A stretch of DNA of 10,000 nt from assembly GCA_014634225.1 (NCBI GenBank), contig BLFN01000199.1, forward strand, positions 1,811,178-1,821,177, read 5' to 3'. Every line of letters begins with the position of its first letter. Positions within the stretch are counted from its first letter, which is position 1. Source of the stretch: Acropora yongei. Its lineage: Eukaryota > Cnidaria > Anthozoa > Scleractinia > Acroporidae. Made by a program: the position numbers and the translations under genes. A model generated the notes under the pieces. The model did no database searches. It was not told where the DNA came from and worked only from the letters and a program-made list of their open reading frames with translations. Positions 6,656 to 10,000 of this stretch are shown piece by piece.

Positions 6656-7117
6656 CTTTGTTTTCTCTATTGCTCCTCCCAGCATTTGAGCCTTCTCCGG
6701 TGTAAGGGTATCACCAGTATCTGTAGAAGTTTTTCTTGTAAGTTAACTGTTGTAACACTTCTTGATAACTTGACCTGAATAATAATTATCTTCTACAGTC
6801 TTGCCAAAGTCACAAGAGTTCCACAATAAATGTATCTAAAGTTTCATTTTCCTTCTGTGCTTGCTTCCTGAACCTGTATCTTTCAGCTTTGGTTGAACCT
6901 CTCTTTACTTCCAGGCAGTCTGGAAAGCAAACAGTGCACTCCCATTCCTGCTAAATGAAACAAAGTTGCCCTTTGTACAGTATCTTCTTCTTTGTTATAA
7001 GTTTAAATTTGTAGCAATCCTTTAGTTTCCAAATGCCTCCAGCCAGTGCTTCCACTCATCCTCCAAATTCGTGGCTTCAAGGTTTACTGGTGGGAAAACA
7101 AACTTGTTGAAATTCAT
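6600..7117 (-). pseudogene. Gypsy gag (capsid) remnant
   Basis: An ATG at 7117-7115 opens MNFNKFVFPPVNLEATNLED followed by EWKHWLEAF, the usual beginning of invertebrate Gypsy gag (Trp/Phe-rich 'NW..W...F' pattern). The frame stops at 7024-7022. Further gag-like pieces are found in shifting frames: EDTVQRATLFHLAG (about 6990-6945), AERYRFRKQAQKENETLDTF (about 6888-6829) and LTPEKAQMLGGAIEKTKKDT (about 6710-6650). They are in the right order for a capsid domain but at least three frameshifts and several stops separate them. Gag forms the particle shell and packages RNA; this copy cannot. Confidence 0.75.
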
Positions 7118-7971
7118 CTTTATTGTTGCCGAAATATATCGCTTTATCCCCGTCAGCAATTTTAGTGTTATTAGTAACGGATGGCCTGGATTAACGCAAG
7201 CTTTCTTACATTTCTCCTTGTGTTCGCCATTACATACATACACACAGAATGCCAAGTCACCTGGCATTCTGGCGCAGGGTTCCCACAACACTACAATATT
7301 CACAATGATGTACAAAAAATTGAGACTAGTGGTCTCTACTTTAAGCAAAAGGAAAGTGACCTGGCAAAATACATACACCTACGTGAAACCTGGAGGACAT
7401 TAATTTTGACATGAGGGGTCAGTTCTGAAAATTAGAATTCAAATTCCATTTTGCCACCTTCTTATTTGGCTGAAATTAGAGATTATTCATAGTCTAAAAG
7501 AAATCTTTCTAACAACTTAGTATACTATAGAAAAAAGTGGTAATGATCGTTTTGTGTCAAATGATTTGCACAATTGTGAGGTGAGTATTTGTCACAGAAT
7601 CAAAAACTTCTAGTAGTTTTCCAATGACTTTCATAAGTGATGTCCTTTACACTATTGCAATTGTTATTGCTTTGCTTAGTGATCATGCCTTGTACACACT
7701 ATATTTCCCATGCTTTGAACAAATTACAGGTAACTGCTAGGAATTCTGATTGTCTCCCTGTGCTGTTTGCTCCTGTTGCAATTGGTTGGTGTTATTTCCT
7801 TAATGGGTATTAGCTCTTACAGCAGTTAATTGAAAACTGCTCTATTACAGCTGATTATTCGGTGCACTTTCAGCATTCAGAGCTGATCTGGTGGATTGAA
7901 TGGTATTACTGATTTATTAGTGAACATTGATGTGATAGAATGCTTTTTAAGAATTTTTGTCTCACTTTTAG
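7118..7971. other. Region without a supported gene (Gypsy leader/5' LTR and intron or upstream DNA expected)
   Basis: The first 250-300 bases above the gag ATG must contain the Gypsy leader and possibly its primer-binding site and 5' LTR. The 3' LTR is outside the window, so I cannot define them by comparison. Both strands are open for 230-360 bases at about 7022-7414, but neither frame gives a recognisable protein beyond the gag start. From about 7415 the DNA is AT-rich and intron-like; it ends with a polypyrimidine tract and the AG at 7970-7971. Confidence 0.5.
7246..7270. repeat. Perfect 9-bp hairpin
   Basis: AGAATGCCA (7246-7254) and TGGCATTCT (7262-7270) are perfect inverted repeats with a seven-base loop. 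They lie about 130 bases upstream of the Gypsy gag ATG, in its presumed leader. A role in the element RNA is possible but unproven. Confidence 0.5.
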
Positions 7972-8159
7972 GCATTCTACATTGTCCTGACTTTCTATGG
8001 ACCTCTGCCAGGTGCAATATTGATTGAACGATCAATAGATGGTGGAAAAATGTTCCAGCCATGGCAATATATTGCTGAAGACTGCAAAGCCTCCTTCCAA
8101 CTTGAAAATAATGGACAATTATCTGAACCTGATGATGTTAACTGCATTCAGTACTCAAA
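7972..8159 (+). CDS. Laminin-N-domain gene (usherin-like), exon with the central part of the domain
   Basis: The exon begins after TTTTTGTCTCACTTTTAG and ends before GTGAGC. It is 188 bases long, phase 0 at the start, with two bases left over at the end. It encodes AFYIVLTFYGPLPGAILIER, SIDGGKMFQPWQYIAEDC, then LENNGQLSEPDDVNCIQYS. The pattern of a beta strand with PxP, LER/LEKS, PWQYxA, a Cys, and a 'DDV-C-xYS' segment is diagnostic of the laminin N-terminal (domain VI) fold, which mediates network assembly in basement membranes and related extracellular scaffolds. The NNG-L--PD-VNC stretch and a short linker resemble usherin more than laminin chains; this is my judgement from memory of the family, not an alignment. 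The upstream exons (signal peptide and first half of the domain) are not in view; they must lie left of the Gypsy copy or be unrecognised. Confidence 0.85.
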
Positions 8160-8479
8160 GTGAGCTTCTTGTGATGAATAAAAATATTATTTATTAATCC
8201 ACTGAGAATGTAACTTTGGGTTAAAACTGTGTACAGCTTCTTGAATTATTCAAGTTATTGGCTTGATTATGACATTAATAGTAATTTATTATTATTATTA
8301 TTATTATTATTAATGATGGTCATCAAAAAAGGTCCTATCTTATGGTTTTAATATTTTTCATATTTATCTGTACAAAGTTAAATTTATTTTTTCATGAAAG
8401 ATAAGAATGGGCTTATAATTATTTGCTGATAGGAATATCATAAGCAAATAATATTGTTACTATACAATATTTTTCTCAG
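8160..8479 (+). other. Intron with ATT microsatellite
   Basis: This 320-base AT-rich intron has the donor GTGAGC and the acceptor TTTTTCTCAG. It separates the two laminin-N exons with matching phase (two bases plus one). It contains an (ATT)n microsatellite at about 8286-8312 and no other feature I can name. Confidence 0.8.
8286..8312. repeat. (ATT)n microsatellite
   Basis: About nine perfect ATT/TTA units lie in the first intron of the laminin-N gene. This is a likely length-variable simple repeat. Confidence 0.85.
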
Positions 8480-8713
8480 TCCCTTCCTGGCTACTGGAGA
8501 AAGTATAACTTTCCAGACAGAATACCCACCACCACCAGGCTCAAATATTCCTGTGCGTCCATTTGGACCTGGCTGTGCTAACCTATATTGTTCAGAGAAA
8601 CTGCTGCAGTTCATAAAAGCGACAAATGTTAGGTTTCATTTTTACAACCACACATTGGTGACTAATGCACAACATCGGTATTATGGCTTGGACAGAATCC
8701 TTGTTGCAGGAAG
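8480..8713 (+). CDS. Laminin-N-domain gene, exon with the C-terminal part of the domain
   Basis: The exon is 234 bases long, starts with the third base of a split codon and ends with two bases of the next (AG before GTGAGC). It encodes LATGESITFQTEYPPPPGSN, then a Cys-containing loop (GPGCANLYCSEK), LLQFIKATNVRFHFYNHTLV and HRYYGLDRILVAGR. The 'L--F--AT-IR--F' helix-strand and the final RYYxxxxxxxxGR strand are the end of a laminin N-terminal domain, leading into the first EGF-like repeat. One N-x-T sequon (NHT) is a potential glycosylation site. The proline-rich insert before the helix is longer than in laminin chains and again reminiscent of usherin. Splice phase agrees on both sides, so all three exons form one reading frame. 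Confidence 0.88.
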
Positions 8714-9043
8714 GTGAGCAGTTTGTTGGCAAATTATAATATTTGTATTATAGCAACAGTTGGGTTGTCCAGTGGCATCTTGTTATTCTTTAAAACAGAG
8801 GTGGGAATACTAAGTGGTCCACTGATAACTGTTTCCTTGTGTCAAAAATGAAAGGGGAAGTAGTAAAAGTGTTCACAGTAAAAAGGATTGAACCTGTCTG
8901 CCATAAAAATGCAAATGTTACATGTATGGTATCAGCGTACATATAGGCTCTTTAACAACTGCATTGAGCTGAGTGGAAGGTGGGTGCCTGGGATGTTCAG
9001 GGGCCTCCACTGCGATCACCCAGCCCCTAGACAGTAAAATGCT

Positions 9044-9075
9044 CCCATGGCTAGCAATTCCCATGGCTAGCAATC
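9044..9075 (+). repeat. 16-bp tandem duplication
   Basis: CCCATGGCTAGCAATT is followed directly by a copy differing only in its last base. It lies in the GC-richer block of the second intron. Confidence 0.85.
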
Positions 9076-9376
9076 CCCACAACCCAGGGACATCTGGGCA
9101 CCCGTCACACTGTGATAACAGTGGAAAGAGAAAAACAAAAAAAAGGTGGGAGGGAAGCAGAAAAATAATAAAGCACTACTGCTGAAAAAACCACTTAAGG
9201 AAAACGCAAAGGCCACACAACACTCGTCCTACCGTGGTTCCAAATAGCCACTACACTGAGACTGTGTGACCTGCGTGAGCCTGTGCACATATACCTGAGA
9301 CCGTTAACCGCTAAGCAAATTGCTCCATCATGTACCCAGGTGCACATGAAAACCAGCATCTCTTTGTTGTTGACTA

Positions 9377-9395
9377 GGTTAAATTGCATTTAACC
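9377..9395. repeat. Short palindrome in the intron
   Basis: GGTTAAAT and ATTTAACC are perfect inverted repeats around a three-base centre TGC. They are within the repeat-rich block of the intron; function is unknown. Confidence 0.6.
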
Positions 9396-9670
9396 GCATT
9401 AATAACAATATAGCGTTAAATGTATTGGCCAATTGATGAGCTTGGAAGTGGTGCCGTCAAAGGTTGGTTTGGGCCCAGCTAAAATACCAGGCACAGCAGG
9501 AGGTTCCATGGCAACCCTGTGAGCAGGAACCAGCCCAAGGCCTGCAATGGGCCTCCAACCAGCACTGTCACACTGAAGGAACTTCAGTGGAGAAACTTAC
9601 CTGACCTGATACCTACCATGGACCACTTCCTATGAGAGGTGGGAAGGGCTGGGCACCAAATTGGCTAAAG

Positions 9671-9770
9671 AGGCAACCAAAGCAGTGATCCACAAAGCTC
9701 AACTGAGCAAGGAAACTTCAAACCAAAGTAGTGATCCATCCAATGTAATGATCCACAAAGATCAGTGTAG
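9671..9770 (+). repeat. Degenerate direct repeats with 'GTGATCCA' words
   Basis: The words AACCAAAGCAGTGATCCACA, AACCAAAGTAGTGATCCATC and TGTAATGATCCACAAAG follow one another within about 90 bases. They are imperfect direct repeats at the right end of the GC-richer block and may mark the tail of a short repetitive element. Confidence 0.6.
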
Positions 9771-9929
9771 CCACATATAATATTTATTGTAGAAAGAAAA
9801 ACATAATAGTTACTGATTATCTTTTCAGTTCAAGGACTTTGTAAGTGGGACGTCCAACAGTCCAGGGGATTTTGGAACATTGTTGTTACTATAAATGATT
9901 ATTATTAATAGTCTTTGTGGTTGTTGTAG

Positions 9930-10000
9930 GTGTGAGTGTTTTGGTCATGCATTAACCTATCGTAATGTTGAGAGGACTGGAGGGCAACTTGGCAGATGTG
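9930..10000 (+). CDS. Laminin-N-domain gene, exon starting the first laminin-type EGF repeat (partial)
   Basis: After TTGTTGTAG the exon supplies the third base of an Arg codon and then reads CECFGHALTYRNVERTGGQL followed by GRC at the window edge. C-x-C-x-GHA is the standard start of the first laminin-type EGF domain, directly after the GR that ends the laminin N domain. The order laminin N then EGF-Lam occurs in laminins, netrins and usherin. The inter-cysteine loop here lacks the usual third Cys after GHA-x(1-3), so the repeat is somewhat divergent. The exon continues beyond the window. Confidence 0.8.

Larger units (their letters stand above)
5436..7117 (-). mobile_element. Ty3/Gypsy retrotransposon, gag and first half of pol (right part of the split copy)
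   Basis: On the minus strand, in order from 7117 down, are a gag start, a gag middle region, two zinc knuckles, a protease remnant, and the reverse transcriptase up to its connection domain. This is the normal Gypsy order. It joins the segment at 680-1 across the Harbinger insertion. Frames change often, which indicates an old copy. The 5' boundary is set at the gag ATG; the leader, primer-binding site and 5' LTR should lie above 7117 but I could not delimit them. Confidence 0.85.
8714..9929 (+). other. Large intron with an unidentified repeat-rich insert
   Basis: The intron (1,216 bases) has the donor GTGAGC and the acceptor TTGTTGTAG. The flanks (8714-8955 and 9770-9929) are AT-rich like the rest of the gene. 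The centre (about 8960-9780) is visibly richer in G and C and contains short tandem and inverted repeats and repeated 'AGTGATCCAcaaag'-like words. I see no coding sequence with known motifs. It may be a decayed non-autonomous element, but no termini or duplication could be fixed. Confidence 0.6.

Noticed and set aside
7216..7232. TGGCGAACACAAGGAG on the minus strand as the Gypsy primer-binding site
   Set aside because: It starts with TGG as primer-binding sites do, but I cannot match it to a tRNA 3' end and no LTR border (CA) lies directly before it.
7181..7414. Plus-strand 77-codon frame with a signal-peptide-like start, as a first exon of the laminin-N gene
   Set aside because: It overlaps the presumed Gypsy leader, shows no laminin-N or usherin motif after the hydrophobic segment, has no clear donor site, and the intervening part of the domain is missing. 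Kept only as a finding to check.
7870..7920. Possible small exon (HSELIWWIEWY) after a TTTCAG
   Set aside because: It runs into a stop, has no donor, and the double Trp resemblance to the laminin N domain is too short to support.
8286..8312. CRISPR-like or other functional repeat array
   Set aside because: A plain ATT microsatellite without spacers; CRISPR is not expected in a eukaryotic genome.
8973..9185. Plus-strand frame of 70 codons in the intron
   Set aside because: Low-complexity composition with tandem repeats and no motif; it lies in the intron between two phase-matched exons.
9195..9389. Minus-strand frame of 64 codons in the intron
   Set aside because: No recognisable domain, short, and inside the repeat-rich intron block.

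Overview
The window is eukaryotic and almost certainly from an animal. It has AT-rich DNA, spliced exons with consensus GT/AG borders, and four classes of transposable element typical of metazoan genomes. The element families (a CR1/jockey-like LINE with a short-repeat tail, a PIF/Harbinger element with a Myb/SANT partner gene, a Ty3/Gypsy element) and a laminin-N gene with an EGF-like start resemble what is known from cnidarians such as corals and anemones. Another early-branching invertebrate is possible. The taxon is an inference.

About three quarters of the window (1 to about 7120) is a set of nested insertions. The outermost layer is a decayed Ty3/Gypsy retrotransposon on the minus strand: gag, zinc knuckles and reverse transcriptase at 7117-5436, then the reverse transcriptase/RNase H junction, RNase H and start of the integrase linker at 680-1, running off the left edge. 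A PIF/Harbinger DNA transposon (681-5435) splits it, with a matching TATT on each side and related inverted termini. The Harbinger element carries a Myb/SANT-like gene on the plus strand (1147-2085) facing a HARBI1-type transposase on the minus strand (from about 5073 down to 2364). A 5'-truncated LINE (about 2999-4952, plus strand) interrupts the transposase, and a MITE of about 460 bp (4359-4819) sits in the LINE 3' UTR. The insertion order is therefore Gypsy, then Harbinger, then LINE, then MITE. Every coding region in these elements carries frameshifts, stops or deletions, so all look inactive.

The right part (7972-10000) holds three consecutive exons of a plus-strand host gene, phase-matched at both introns. 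They encode the C-terminal part of a laminin N-terminal domain and the beginning of a laminin-type EGF repeat. The residue pattern resembles usherin most closely in my judgement. The second intron (8714-9929) contains an unidentified repeat-rich, locally GC-richer block. The stretch 7118-7971 has no gene I can support; it should hold the Gypsy leader/5' LTR and host intron or upstream DNA.
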